Assembly: GCF_900108335.1 (NCBI RefSeq)
Contig: NZ_FNVT01000023.1
Span: 1-64,000, forward strand
DNA from: Nonomuraea solani
GTDB taxonomy: Bacteria; Actinomycetota; Actinomycetes; Streptosporangiales; Streptosporangiaceae
Length of the DNA: 64,000 nucleotides
Direction: 5' to 3'
This document shows, piece after piece, positions 24,428-33,283 of the stretch; position 1 is the stretch's first letter, and every line of letters begins with the position of its first letter. Both the position numbers and the translations under genes were made by a program. The notes beneath the pieces are model-generated. The model saw only the letters and a list, made by a program, of their open reading frames with translations. It did no database searches and was not told the origin of the DNA.

Positions 24428-25765
24428 TCAGGGGCACGGCGGCCGGAGCTCCACCACGTTGCTCTCCGGTGTATCGCCCGGTTCCTCCGCCGGGGTGGCG
24501 GGTTGCGGGCGGACGTAGGTGCCGTTGCGGCGGGCCAGCAGTTCCGCCATCAGGGCGTCCCACTTCTGGCCGATGACCTCCACGTCGTACGTTCGGGCGG
24601 TCTCCAGCGCGCGGGCCGCCAGATCCCGGCGGAGCTGCTCGTCCTCGATGACCCGGCTGATCGACGCCGCCAGGTTGGCGTTCGTACGCGGCTTGACCAG
24701 CAGCCCGTCCACCTCGTTCGTGATCATCTCCTTCGGCCCGTGCGGGCTGTTGAAGCTGACGATGGACAGCCCCTTCGCCATGGCCTCCAGAATCGTCATG
24801 GGGAACCCCTCATGACGCGAGCTGAGCACGTAGATCGACGCCTTCTCCAGCTCCGCCCCCACGTCGCTGGTCGGCCCCGGCAGCTCGACCTTGCCCTCCA
24901 GGCCCGCCTCCGCGATCTGCAGGCGGAGGTTGTCCTCCTGTGGCCCGGCCCCGAAGATGCGCAGCGTCCAGTCGGGGTGGGCGGCGGCGACCGTCTCCCA
25001 GGCGGTGATCAGCCGGTGGTAGCCCTTGATCCGGGTCATCCGGCCGACCGTGATCGCCACCTTGGCGTCGAGCTTGGCCGTCCCGCCCGTCATCGGCGGC
25101 ACGGCGTTGGGGATGCGAGTCAGCTTGCGCGGCTTCTTCGGCAGCGTCTCGCGATAGTCCTTCAGGTCCGCCTTGGTGAGGGTGACCAGGGCGTCGAGGC
25201 GCCGGTAGCGCCACTTGATGAGCTCCTGCATCGGCTCGGCCTGGGTGCGCAGGGCCACGTGCTCCTGCCCGATCGTGATGACGCTGGGCAGGGCTAACTG
25301 GGCCATCGCCAGGTTGAGCCCGGGGCGGGTGCCCATCAGCACGCCGGTGTCCAGCGAGCGGATGTAGCGGGTCAGCTTGAGGTCGGTCCACAGGTTGAAG
25401 CGGTGGTAGGCCGACTCCTCCTTGGGGATGATCCGGCTCGGCATCTTCGACAGCATCGCGCGCAGCGGGTCGGGGCTGGGCTTGAGCCGGTCGTCCAGGA
25501 AGCGGAACTTCACACGCGGGTCGATGGGGAAGAACGGCTCCTCGGCCTCCTTCAGGATGCTCACGATCTCGACCTCGTGGTTCTCGGCCAGGTAGCTGGC
25601 CAGGTTGAACACCGTTCGGATCGTGCCGCCCATCCCGTTGGCGTGCAGCAGCAGGATGCGTACCTGCCGGGTGGAAGGCGGTGGCGCCTTCTGCACTTTG
25701 CGCCGGTTGTACCCCCGATAGAGCCGGACCATCGCCGACTTGCCCTTGCGTGCCAGTGCGCGCAC
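24428..25765 (-). CDS. Glycosyltransferase family 4 protein
   Basis: A 445-residue GT-B fold enzyme with a basic N-terminus. The acceptor domain begins VRILLLHANGMGGTIRTVFN; the nucleotide-sugar domain has ITVGRMTRIKGYHRLITAWE, LRIFGAGPQEDNLRLQI and SSRHEGFPMTILEAMAKGLS, the E-x7-E motif of GT4. A Pro/Glu-rich tail follows about residue 405. Actinomycete relatives of this type (often seen beside teichoic or polysaccharide genes) transfer hexoses to surface polymers. No pathway neighbours are present, so the acceptor is unknown. The GTG start has AAGGGGA about 9 nt upstream. Confidence 0.87.
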   Translation of the reverse strand: MRALARKGKSAMVRLYRGYNRRKVQKAPPPSTRQVRILLLHANGMGGTIRTVFNLASYLAENHEVEIVSILKEAEEPFFPIDPRVKFRFLDDRLKPSPDPLRAMLSKMPSRIIPKEESAYHRFNLWTDLKLTRYIRSLDTGVLMGTRPGLNLAMAQLALPSVITIGQEHVALRTQAEPMQELIKWRYRRLDALVTLTKADLKDYRETLPKKPRKLTRIPNAVPPMTGGTAKLDAKVAITVGRMTRIKGYHRLITAWETVAAAHPDWTLRIFGAGPQEDNLRLQIAEAGLEGKVELPGPTSDVGAELEKASIYVLSSRHEGFPMTILEAMAKGLSIVSFNSPHGPKEMITNEVDGLLVKPRTNANLAASISRVIEDEQLRRDLAARALETARTYDVEVIGQKWDALMAELLARRNGTYVRPQPATPAEEPGDTPESNVVELRPPCP

Positions 25766-25925
25766 CTGACGGTTCCCCTTTTCGAATGAAGTCTCAACAA
25801 CAGGTGGCCGACGATGAGGAACGCACTCTCATCACCGGCCCAATTGTCTCTTGTCGGCGGGGTGCACTTTTGTTCATCCCCTGTGCGCTATCCCCACCTA
25901 TGATCTTTAGACGCCGGACGGATGA

Positions 25926-28900
25926 TTAAGGTTGCATGCGCGGCCGATGCCGGGGATCAGGGGTGTGCGGCGGGTGCTCGGCCAGCAGGTCGAGGGCGAC
26001 ATCGATGGCGCGTTCGAGCTGCGTGTCGACGCCTCTGGCGTAGTCCTGCGGGGTGATGTCCACCTCGATGTCGGGATCGGTGCCGTAGTTCTCCACCTGC
26101 CAGCCGACGTCGTCGAACGCGAACGAGAATTCCGGCTGCGTCGTCACGGTCCCGTCGGCCAGCCGATGCCTTGGCCAGATGCCGATCACGCCGCCCCACG
26201 TGCGCTTGCCGACCAGCGGGCCCAGTTCGAGCAGCTTGAAGGTGTGGCTGAAGATGTCGCCGTCGGAGCCGGCCCACTCGTTGGTGACGGCCACGATCGG
26301 GCCGCGCGGCGACTCCGGCGGATACGGCTCAGGAGCCCCCCACCTCGGATGGTCGTAGCCCAGCCGCCGCCTGGCCAGCTTCTCCAGCAGCAGCGCCGAC
26401 ACGTGGCCGCCGCCGTTGAAGCGCACGTCCACGATGAGCGCCTGCCGGTCGTACTCGGCCAGGAACCCCCGGTGGAACTCCCCGAACCCCTCCGTCCCCA
26501 TGTCGGGCACGTGCAGGTAGCCGACGCGCCCGCTGGAACGCTCGTGGCACTCGGCGCGGTTGAGGTTGACCCAGTCGCGGTAGCGGGCCGGCTGCTCGTC
26601 GGCGAGGGCGCGCACGGTGGCCGTGAACACCTCGTCGCCGCGGCGCAGCGTCAGCTCGACCTCCTCGCCGGCCTGGTTGACGAGCCGTTCGTCGGGGGTG
26701 GCCGCCGTACCGATGGGGGCGCCGTTGATGGCGAGGACCGCGTCGCCCGTACGGACGTCGAGGCCGAGCCGGTTCAGCGGCGAGGTGGCCTCCGGATCCC
26801 ACGGGTCACCGGTCACGATGGCCCTGATGTGGTAGACGCCGTCGCGATGGTCCCAGTCGACGCCCAGCTTGCCCTGGCTGTAGTCGGGGCCCGGACGATA
26901 TTCGCCGCCGCTCTCGAAGGCGTGGCTGGTGGCCAGCTCGCCGTGCAGCTCCCACAGCAGGTCGGAGAACTCGCCCCGGGTCGTCACCCGCTCCACCAGC
27001 GGCAGGTACCGCTCGTAGACGCCCGGCCAGTCCACGCCCGCCATGTCCTCGGTCCAGAAGTTCTCCAACTGCAGCCGCCACGCCTCCCGGAACATCTGCC
27101 GCCACTCCGCCTCCGGGCAGACCGACACCTTGATCCGCGACAGGTCGATCCAGCCGCTCTCGCGCCCCGGCCGCTCCTCGTCGCCGGGCGCCTCGGCCGC
27201 CTTGACCACCCGCAGTCTGCTGCCCGCCCGGTACAGCAGCGTCTTGTGGTCGCGGCCCAGCTCGAACTCGTTCACGCCGTCGGCGAACGTCTCGCTCTCG
27301 CCCTTGGCGAAGTCGAACAGGTGCAGCGTCTCGTCCCCTTCGAGGGGACTCGTCAGGATCAGCGCCTTGCCCTTCAGCCCGGCCACCCGCTCGTAGCGGC
27401 CCTCGGGCAGCGGAAAGGCGGTCACCCGGCGGGCCAGCCCGTCCACGTCGATCAGCAGCGGCTCCGGCTCCTCGTCCTCGTCGTCGTCCTTCTCCTCCAG
27501 CGGGCGCGGGAGAGGGACGAACGGATCCGGTACGTCCGCGCGCAGCGCCACCGCGTACGGCCGGGTGCCCAGCGGAAAGCCCAGGTCGAACTGGAGCTGG
27601 TCGTAGACGGGGGAGAAGCCGCGCTGCCCGATGAAGTACAGGTAGCGGCCCTGCGGGTCGAACGCCGGCATCGAGTCTTCGAGCACCGGCTCGGTGGCCT
27701 GCACCGTCCGGCCCGTCTCGAGGTGGTGCACCATGATCGCGGTGGTCTGGGCGTTCAGCGGGCTCGCATAGGCCAGCCAGCACCCGTCGTGCGACCACGC
27801 CGGATCTTGCGGCGCGCCGTGCGGGTTGGCCTCGACCAGCGTCGCCCCGCCCGTGGCCAGGTCGAGCAGGTGCAGCTCGTGGCGGTGGTTGAGCACGGCC
27901 ACCCGGTCGTGGGCCGGGTCGGGCACCAGCGCGTTGATCCGCCCCAGCCGGGCCACCTCCGTGCCGGCGCCGCCCTCGCGGCCTTCGAGGATCACCAGCT
28001 TCTCCTCGTCGCCGTCGTCGCTGGCCGCCGCGATCAGCCGCTCGCCGTCGTTGAGCCAGGTCAGGAAGCGGTAGCGGACGCCGTCGGGGGCGCCGTGCCG
28101 CAGCACGGGGCCCTCCCAGTGCGCCATGGCGTACGCCTTGCCGCGCGCCGTGACGGCCAGCGCGCTCCCGTCGGGGCTCAGCGAGGCGCTCTCCAGGTAG
28201 TCGGCGGCCTCGACGAACCTGCGGTTGCGCTGCGTCCTGGAGCTGGCCAGCCGCACCTCCAGGCGGCGGGGCGGCTCGCCCGGGTCCATCAGGAACAGGT
28301 CGCCGCCTGCGTGGTAGACCAGGCGCCGGCCGTCGCTCGCCAGGTTGCGCGCGTAGTAGTCGTCGTGGTGGGTGTGCCGGCGCAGGTCCTGGCCGTCGGG
28401 GGCGCACGAGTAGACGTTGCCGACGCCCTCGTGGTCGGAGATGAAGCACACCCGGCCGCCGCTCCAGCAGGGCGAGGCCAGGTTGCCGGGCAGCCTGATC
28501 AGCCGCCGGAACTCGCCGCCGCCGTCCGGGTCGATCCACAGGTCGCCGGCCGTGCCGCCGCGGTAGCGCTTCCACCGCGCCGGGTCGGCGGTGTTGCGGC
28601 CGAGCACGATCATGCCGCCCGGACCGTACGCGATGGAGTTCGCCGGTCCGTACGGCAGCCGCTCCGGCACCCCGCCCGGCGTCACCCGGTGCAGCCACTT
28701 GCGGCCCTCGAAGGGCTGGGACTGGTCGCTGGCGTACAGGATGCGCTCTTCGGGGTCCCAGCCGGTCACCGTGCAGCGGGCGCCGTGGAAGGTCACCCGG
28801 CGGGCCGCGCCGCCCGCGGACGGCATGACGTACACCTCTTCCGGGCCCTCCTCGCGCCCCACGAACGCGACCCGGTCGCCGTGCGGTGAGATGCGCGGAT

Positions 28901-29033
28901 AGCCGGCCTCGGCGAGCCCGGCGGTCAGGCGGAAGGCCCGTCCGCCCTGGGCGGAGACCATCCACAGGTCGTCCTCGGCGGCGAAGACCACCACGTCGTG
29001 GAGGACGGCGGGGAAGCGCAGGTAAGCCGACAT
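25926..29033 (-). CDS. Tricorn protease (S41 family)
   Basis: A 1035-residue enzyme with the full tricorn architecture: a seven/six-bladed beta-propeller N-terminal half (repeated W/Y-x-x-DG blades, e.g. RISPHGDRVAFVGREEG, YASDQSQPFEG, SLSPDGSALAVTARG), a C1 helical domain, a PDZ domain (about 760-850, LDVRTGDAVLAINGAPIGTA) and the S41 core. Catalytic residues expected in tricorn are visible: Ser-His in LATSHAF, nucleophile Ser in EWAGSDGDIFSH and Glu in GWQVENYGTDPD. It degrades peptides released by the proteasome or ClpP in the cytosol. An acidic EEKDDDEDEEPEP stretch lies between the propellers. Single gene; the GT4 gene follows on the same strand after 160 bp. Confidence 0.92.
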   Translation of the reverse strand: MSAYLRFPAVLHDVVVFAAEDDLWMVSAQGGRAFRLTAGLAEAGYPRISPHGDRVAFVGREEGPEEVYVMPSAGGAARRVTFHGARCTVTGWDPEERILYASDQSQPFEGRKWLHRVTPGGVPERLPYGPANSIAYGPGGMIVLGRNTADPARWKRYRGGTAGDLWIDPDGGGEFRRLIRLPGNLASPCWSGGRVCFISDHEGVGNVYSCAPDGQDLRRHTHHDDYYARNLASDGRRLVYHAGGDLFLMDPGEPPRRLEVRLASSRTQRNRRFVEAADYLESASLSPDGSALAVTARGKAYAMAHWEGPVLRHGAPDGVRYRFLTWLNDGERLIAAASDDGDEEKLVILEGREGGAGTEVARLGRINALVPDPAHDRVAVLNHRHELHLLDLATGGATLVEANPHGAPQDPAWSHDGCWLAYASPLNAQTTAIMVHHLETGRTVQATEPVLEDSMPAFDPQGRYLYFIGQRGFSPVYDQLQFDLGFPLGTRPYAVALRADVPDPFVPLPRPLEEKDDDEDEEPEPLLIDVDGLARRVTAFPLPEGRYERVAGLKGKALILTSPLEGDETLHLFDFAKGESETFADGVNEFELGRDHKTLLYRAGSRLRVVKAAEAPGDEERPGRESGWIDLSRIKVSVCPEAEWRQMFREAWRLQLENFWTEDMAGVDWPGVYERYLPLVERVTTRGEFSDLLWELHGELATSHAFESGGEYRPGPDYSQGKLGVDWDHRDGVYHIRAIVTGDPWDPEATSPLNRLGLDVRTGDAVLAINGAPIGTAATPDERLVNQAGEEVELTLRRGDEVFTATVRALADEQPARYRDWVNLNRAECHERSSGRVGYLHVPDMGTEGFGEFHRGFLAEYDRQALIVDVRFNGGGHVSALLLEKLARRRLGYDHPRWGAPEPYPPESPRGPIVAVTNEWAGSDGDIFSHTFKLLELGPLVGKRTWGGVIGIWPRHRLADGTVTTQPEFSFAFDDVGWQVENYGTDPDIEVDITPQDYARGVDTQLERAIDVALDLLAEHPPHTPDPRHRPRMQP

Positions 29034-29126
29034 GAGATCAGCTCCACTGTCGATCGGACGGCCGGGACGCCGGCCCCTGCCGTCCGATCATGTCACCGGT
29101 CAGACGGCCGGGACGGCCGCCGGCGC

Positions 29127-29249
29127 TCACTCTTCGTCGGTCGTCCGGCGGCTCTCCCGCTTCGTCACCTTGGCCTGCCTGCTGCTCTTGATGGCCTGCT
29201 TCTTCGACTTGCCGGACTTCGCGGCGGGTTTCTTCTTCGTGTCTGCCAT
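29127..29249 (-). CDS. 40-residue Lys/Arg-rich small protein
   Basis: A short frame with a strong ribosome site (GGGGGG then AAATTCC, ATG) encodes MADTKKKPAAKSGKSKKQAI followed by a Ser/Arg/Lys-rich tail ending TTDEE. It lies between the tricorn gene and the ribosomal-protection gene on the same strand, in a 300-bp gap. The composition resembles histone-like C-terminal tails or small nucleic-acid-binding proteins of actinomycetes; no fold can be inferred. Codon use (AAG, GCC, ACG) is normal for the organism, which supports a real gene. Confidence 0.65.
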   Translation of the reverse strand: MADTKKKPAAKSGKSKKQAIKSSRQAKVTKRESRRTTDEE

Positions 29250-29335
29250 GGAATTTCCCCCCGTACGGCTGAGATGCGCCTGATTAGTGCATCAAGGCCG
29301 TTAATACCCATCTCACGAAAAACACGACATACCGC

Positions 29336-31228
29336 CTACTGTTGGCGGGCGGGACGGTCGCCGGCGGGCTCCGACAACCACGCGCCCTCGCCGTGGGACA
29401 GGCCCGGCAGCCGCTGCTCGAACACGTGCGCCTGGGCCGCCGGGATCTCGCCCGTCAGCAGCCAGGTGTCGTCCTGCCTGAGCGTGTCGCGCAGCTCGCC
29501 GCCCACCGCCGCCAGCTTCGCCGTGACCGCGCCGAACGTCTCCAGCGGCACCTCCAGCTCGAAGCGGTGGCACGGCTCGTACACCGTGGTGCCGGCCCGG
29601 CGCAGCGCCGCCATGAGCACGATCGGGGTGCGGCCGCGGAAGTCGGCCGCCACGGTTTCGGGGGCCGAGTAGCCGGTCCTGGTCACCGTCACCATGACGT
29701 CGGTGACCGGCCAGCCGTGCGGGCCCTCGCTCAGGGCCAGGCGGACGCTCTCCTCGATCGCCCGGTGAAAGGCCATCGGCAGCGAGCCGAGATCGACCTC
29801 CAGCCGGTAGCCGACCCCCGAACCGGGCGGGGCCGGCTCGACGCGCAGGCCGAGGGTGGCCATGAAGTCGTTGCGGGCGTTGCGCTGGATCTCCTCGACC
29901 GCCTCGGCGGTGCCCGAGGGGCGTTCGAAGTAGACCGGACGGCTGGGCTCGAACACGGCCTCGACGCCGAAGTCCCTGGCCAGGGTCTCGCCGATGACCT
30001 CCTTCTGCACCTCGCCGTACAGGAGGACCGAGGTGTCGCCGCCCGCGAGGGTACGGGTGCCGATGAGCGGGTCCTGCTCGGCCAGGGCCAGCAGGGCGGC
30101 GTGCAGACGGGGCTCCTGGCCGGGGACGCGCGGGCGCACCACGGTCTCCAGGCCGGGCGGGGTGAAGTACGCCTGGGTCGTGGCCGGGGGCTCGTCCGGG
30201 TGGTCGCCCGCCTTGCCGTGCACCTGGTCGCCGACGCGGATCTCGGGGACGCCCCACGCCTTGACGATGTCGCCGGCCACCGCCTGCCGTTCGCCGGGGG
30301 CGCCGGAGATGTCGAGGGCGGTCAGCCGGCCTTCGTACGCGGGTCCGCCGCCCCGGTGGAAGGCGAGGTGCTCGCGCTCCCGCAGGACGCCCGCGCGCAT
30401 CCGCAGGTAGGCCACCTTCTCCCCGGACGGCGCCCGCTCGATCGCGAACACCGTCGCGCGCGCCGCCCTCCCGTCCGTTCCAGGGGCGGGGCGCGGTGCG
30501 GCGGGCAGCAGGGTGCCGAGGCCGTCGAGCAGCTCGGGAAGGCCCTGCCCGGTGATCGCCGAGCCGAACAGCACCGGGTACGCCACTCCGCCGGCACACT
30601 GCCGCGCCAGCGAGGCGCGTACCTGATGGGTGTCGGGCTCCTTGCCCTCGACGAGCAGCTCCAGCAGCTCGTCGTCACGCTCGGCCAGCACCTCCGCGGC
30701 CTCCCGCGTGGAGGAGGCGGGACGGGTGACGGCGGCGCGGCCGCCGATGCCGCGCACGGTGTTGAGCGGGACGCAGGCCGGCCAGAGCCGCCGCCGGATC
30801 TCGGCGAGCGTCTCCCGTTCCCTGGCGCTCGATCGGTCGATCTTGTTCACGAAGATCAGCGTCGGGAGGCGCATCCTCCGCAGGGTCCTCATCAGGACGC
30901 GGGTGTGCGGCTGCACGCCCTCGACGGCCGACAGCACGAGTACGGCGCCGTCGAGCACGCCGAGCGCCCGCTCGACCTCGGCCACGAAGTCGGCGTGGCC
31001 GGGCGTGTCCACCAGGTTGACCCGCAGATCACCCAGGGTGAAGGAGGCCACGGCGGTGCGGATGGTGATGCCGCGTCGGCGTTCGATCTCGCCGCTGTCG
31101 GTCTGCGTGCTGCCCGCGTCGACGCTGCCGAGCCGGTCGATGACGCCGGTCTCGAACAGCAGCCGCTCAGTGAGGCTGGTCTTGCCCGCGTCTACGTGCG
31201 CGAGGATGCCGATGTTCAGGATGTGCAT
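29336..31228 (-). CDS. TetM/OtrA-like ribosomal protection GTPase
   Basis: A 630-residue translation-factor GTPase of the EF-G family. G-domain motifs: GILAHVDAGKTSLTERLL (G1), GITIRTA (G2), LVDTPGHADF (G3), VNKIDR (G4). The spacing and the start MHILNIGILAHVDAGKTSL are those of Tet(M)/Otr(A) ribosomal protection proteins, which are about 640 residues, not EF-G (about 700). It would release tetracycline-class drugs from the ribosome or act as a housekeeping paralogue. The ATG at 31228 lacks a good ribosome site; the strong AAGGAG at 31302-31307 belongs to an overlapping out-of-frame ORF (31167-31295), suggesting translational coupling. A longer in-frame start exists at 31300 but is only 1 nt from that site. 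Confidence 0.85.
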   Translation of the reverse strand: MHILNIGILAHVDAGKTSLTERLLFETGVIDRLGSVDAGSTQTDSGEIERRRGITIRTAVASFTLGDLRVNLVDTPGHADFVAEVERALGVLDGAVLVLSAVEGVQPHTRVLMRTLRRMRLPTLIFVNKIDRSSARERETLAEIRRRLWPACVPLNTVRGIGGRAAVTRPASSTREAAEVLAERDDELLELLVEGKEPDTHQVRASLARQCAGGVAYPVLFGSAITGQGLPELLDGLGTLLPAAPRPAPGTDGRAARATVFAIERAPSGEKVAYLRMRAGVLREREHLAFHRGGGPAYEGRLTALDISGAPGERQAVAGDIVKAWGVPEIRVGDQVHGKAGDHPDEPPATTQAYFTPPGLETVVRPRVPGQEPRLHAALLALAEQDPLIGTRTLAGGDTSVLLYGEVQKEVIGETLARDFGVEAVFEPSRPVYFERPSGTAEAVEEIQRNARNDFMATLGLRVEPAPPGSGVGYRLEVDLGSLPMAFHRAIEESVRLALSEGPHGWPVTDVMVTVTRTGYSAPETVAADFRGRTPIVLMAALRRAGTTVYEPCHRFELEVPLETFGAVTAKLAAVGGELRDTLRQDDTWLLTGEIPAAQAHVFEQRLPGLSHGEGAWLSEPAGDRPARQQ

Positions 31229-31295
31229 GAGTGGAGGAGCCCTCGAGAACTCTCGTGCCAATGGGGCGCTGGGAGAATCCGAGGGGGCGCCGCAT
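31167..31295 (-). CDS. Possible leader ORF overlapping the ribosomal-protection gene
   Basis: A 42-codon frame starting MRRPLGFSQRPIGTRVLEGS, with AAGGAG 6 nt before its ATG, ends at a TGA 60 nt inside the ribosomal-protection gene in a different frame. It is Arg-rich (RARRRGQ near the end), which could make ribosomes stall. The resistance gene itself has no good ribosome site of its own. The role as an attenuator or coupling peptide is inference from this layout only. Confidence 0.4.
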   Translation of the reverse strand: MRRPLGFSQRPIGTRVLEGSSTHAHPEHRHPRARRRGQDQPH

Positions 31296-31360
31296 CTCAT
31301 GCTCCTTGCTCATCGTCCTGCCGGGCCCGTCAATCCTTCCACCGGTCGTCCGGCGGGGGC

Positions 31361-31370
31361 CAACCATTTT
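31361..31370 (-). promoter_or_regulatory. Candidate AT-rich activator box and -35 of the ribosomal-protection gene
   Basis: Read on the minus strand, AAAATGGTTG sits in otherwise very GC-rich DNA about 65 nt upstream of the leader ORF. An AT-rich block directly before a TTG-type -35 is what is described for WhiB7-dependent drug-resistance promoters in actinobacteria. The -10 is not clear, so this is a low-confidence assignment. Confidence 0.3.
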
Positions 31371-31453
31371 CGGCCGGGTCTCCGCGGTCAGCCGCCGTCA
31401 CCGCGGGCTAAAAGCAGTTGAGGCGGCAGCCCGGGTGAACCATGATCCCAGCA

Positions 31454-32025
31454 TGCCGGACACGACGCCCTCCAGTCCCCGACCCGTCACTCTCGTCACC
31501 GGTGCGGGCGGACGTACCGTCAACATCGGCGCCGCCGTGGCCCGCGGCCTCGCCGAGACCGGCTGGGACATCGCGTTCACGTACTGGCGTCCCTATGACG
31601 GTGAGAAGCCCTGGGGGGCCGAGCCCGACGCGGCCACCGCGCTCGGCAACGACCTGGGCGCCCGCCACACCGCCGTGGAAGCGGACCTCACGGACCCGGG
31701 CGCATCATCGCCTTCACCAGCGACCACGTCGTCGGCAACCTCCCCTACGGCGCCAGCAAAGGCGCCCTGGACCGCATCACCCTCGCCGCCGCCCACGAGT
31801 TCGCCCATCTCGGCGTCCGCGCCAACATCATCAATCCCGGCCCGATCGACACCGGGTGGATGACGGACGAGATCCGTGGCGCCATGAGCGAGCAGACCCC
31901 CGCGGGGCACCTCGCCGGCACCGAGGAGCCGGCCAGGCTCGTCGCCTTCCTCTGCTCCCCGCAGGGCCAGTGGATCAACGGCCAGCACCTCCTCAGCAAC
32001 GGCGGCTTCCGCACCGCTCTCTGAC
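31454..32025 (+). pseudogene. SDR-family oxidoreductase with internal deletion and frameshift
   Basis: The N-terminal half (VTLVTGAGGRTVNIGAAVAR) is a Rossmann nucleotide-binding start of a short-chain dehydrogenase and runs to about 31700 (EADLTDPG). Then the frame changes: IIAFTSDHVVGNLPYGASKG with the Y-x-x-x-K active-site pair, INPGPIDTGWM and LCSPQGQWINGQHLLSNGGF continue in another frame to the TGA at 32023. The middle part of about 60-70 residues, where the NNAG/catalytic Ser region should be, is missing. The gene therefore looks dead, probably through one deletion that also shifted the frame. The surviving halves are otherwise well preserved, which suggests a recent event. Confidence 0.75.
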
Positions 32026-32047
32026 AGTTTCTGGAGCACCTCAGTCC

Positions 32048-33259
32048 ATGACCGACCAGTTCACGGCGAAGGCCACCTATGGCCAGGTCTTCGCGGTCAC
32101 CCAGTTCCGTGCCCTCTTCGCGGCCCGGCTGCTCGGCGTCATGTCCGACACGCTGCGGTCCGTCGCGCTGGCGGTGCTGGTGTTCGACCAGACCAGCTCT
32201 CCGCTGCTGACGGCGGTGGCGTTCACGATCGGCTTCCTCCCGCAGGCCGCGGGCGGCCTGTTCCTCGCCGCGATGGCGGACCGGTTCTCGCCGCGGGTCC
32301 TCATCACCACGGGGTACGCACTCCAGTGCGCGGTCGGGCTGCTGCTCGCGTTCGGACGCCTCCCGGTCGCGGTCAGCCTGCTCCTCGTCGCGGCCGTGGC
32401 CTGCCTGACCCCGGTCACCACCGGGGCCGCGGGCCGGATTCTGGCGGAGATCCTCACCGGCGACACCTACGTGCTCGGGCGTTCGCTGAACTACCTCGTC
32501 GCGGTGGCGGCGCAGTTGGCGGGCATGGCCGCCGGCGGGGCGCTGACCGCGTGGCTGGGCGTGGAGCGGACGATGCTGGTCACCGCGGGGGCGCACCTGC
32601 TCGCGTTGGTGGTCAGCCGGCTGTTCCTGTCGCGTACCGAGGTGGCCCGCACGGGTGGCGGGTCGATCGTGCGGAAGACCCTGCGAGGTAACGCCGCGCT
32701 CGTCGCCGCCCCCGGGGTCGCCAAGTTGATCATGGTTCATTGCCTGCCCGCCGCCTACCTGGCGGCGGCGGGAAGCCTGCTCATCCCGTACGCCGCGCAG
32801 CGTGGATTCGGCCCGGCGGAGACCGGCCTCCTCCTGGCGGCCACGTCGGTCGGCATGCTCATCGGCGACGTCGTGGTCGGGCGGGTGTTCGCGCCCGCCA
32901 CCCGGGAACGGCTCGTCCTGCCGCTGCTGCTGGTCATGGGCACGCCCCCGATCGCGCTCGTCCTGGACCTGCCGCACCCGGCGATCGTCGCAGCGTACGT
33001 GATCACCGGCGTGGGCTCCGCCTACCTGCTCGGCCTGCAGCGACGCTTCCTGGAGGCGGTCCCGTCGGAGCTCCAGGGGCAGGGTTTCGCGCTGCTCAAC
33101 ACCACCACCATGACCATCCAGGGGATCGGGCCCCTGGTCTTCGGCGTGTTCGCGGAATTTCTCCCGATCGGCGGCGCGATCGCCCTGACCGGGGTGAGCA
33201 GTGTGATCACCACGCTCCTCCTGCGCGACGCGGCCCGCCCGCGCGCCACGTCCGGCTGA
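32048..33259 (+). CDS. MFS transporter (efflux type)
   Basis: A 403-residue protein with twelve predicted helices. ATG 32048 has GGAGCACCTCAGTCC upstream. The first loop holds LAAMADRFSPRVLI, a weak form of the MFS G-x-x-x-D-R-x-x-R motif, and the second half has LIGDVVVGRVFAPATRERLV. The overall pattern (FRALFAARLLGVMSDTLRSVALAVLVFDQT at the start) is that of the MFS_3/enterobactin-exporter-like group seen in actinomycetes. The cargo is unknown; its proximity to the ribosomal-protection gene and the dead SDR gene may or may not matter. It converges with the radical SAM gene. Confidence 0.85.
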   Translation: MTDQFTAKATYGQVFAVTQFRALFAARLLGVMSDTLRSVALAVLVFDQTSSPLLTAVAFTIGFLPQAAGGLFLAAMADRFSPRVLITTGYALQCAVGLLLAFGRLPVAVSLLLVAAVACLTPVTTGAAGRILAEILTGDTYVLGRSLNYLVAVAAQLAGMAAGGALTAWLGVERTMLVTAGAHLLALVVSRLFLSRTEVARTGGGSIVRKTLRGNAALVAAPGVAKLIMVHCLPAAYLAAAGSLLIPYAAQRGFGPAETGLLLAATSVGMLIGDVVVGRVFAPATRERLVLPLLLVMGTPPIALVLDLPHPAIVAAYVITGVGSAYLLGLQRRFLEAVPSELQGQGFALLNTTTMTIQGIGPLVFGVFAEFLPIGGAIALTGVSSVITTLLLRDAARPRATSG

Positions 33260-33283
33260 GACCGTGCCCGCCCCGGGATTCGG

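Noticed and set aside
25932..28889. 985-codon plus-strand frame opposite the tricorn gene
   Set aside because: Antisense shadow; the minus frame carries the propeller and S41 motifs.
29342..31411. 689-codon plus-strand frame opposite the ribosomal-protection gene
   Set aside because: Antisense to a GTPase with all G motifs; no ribosome site and no motifs of its own.
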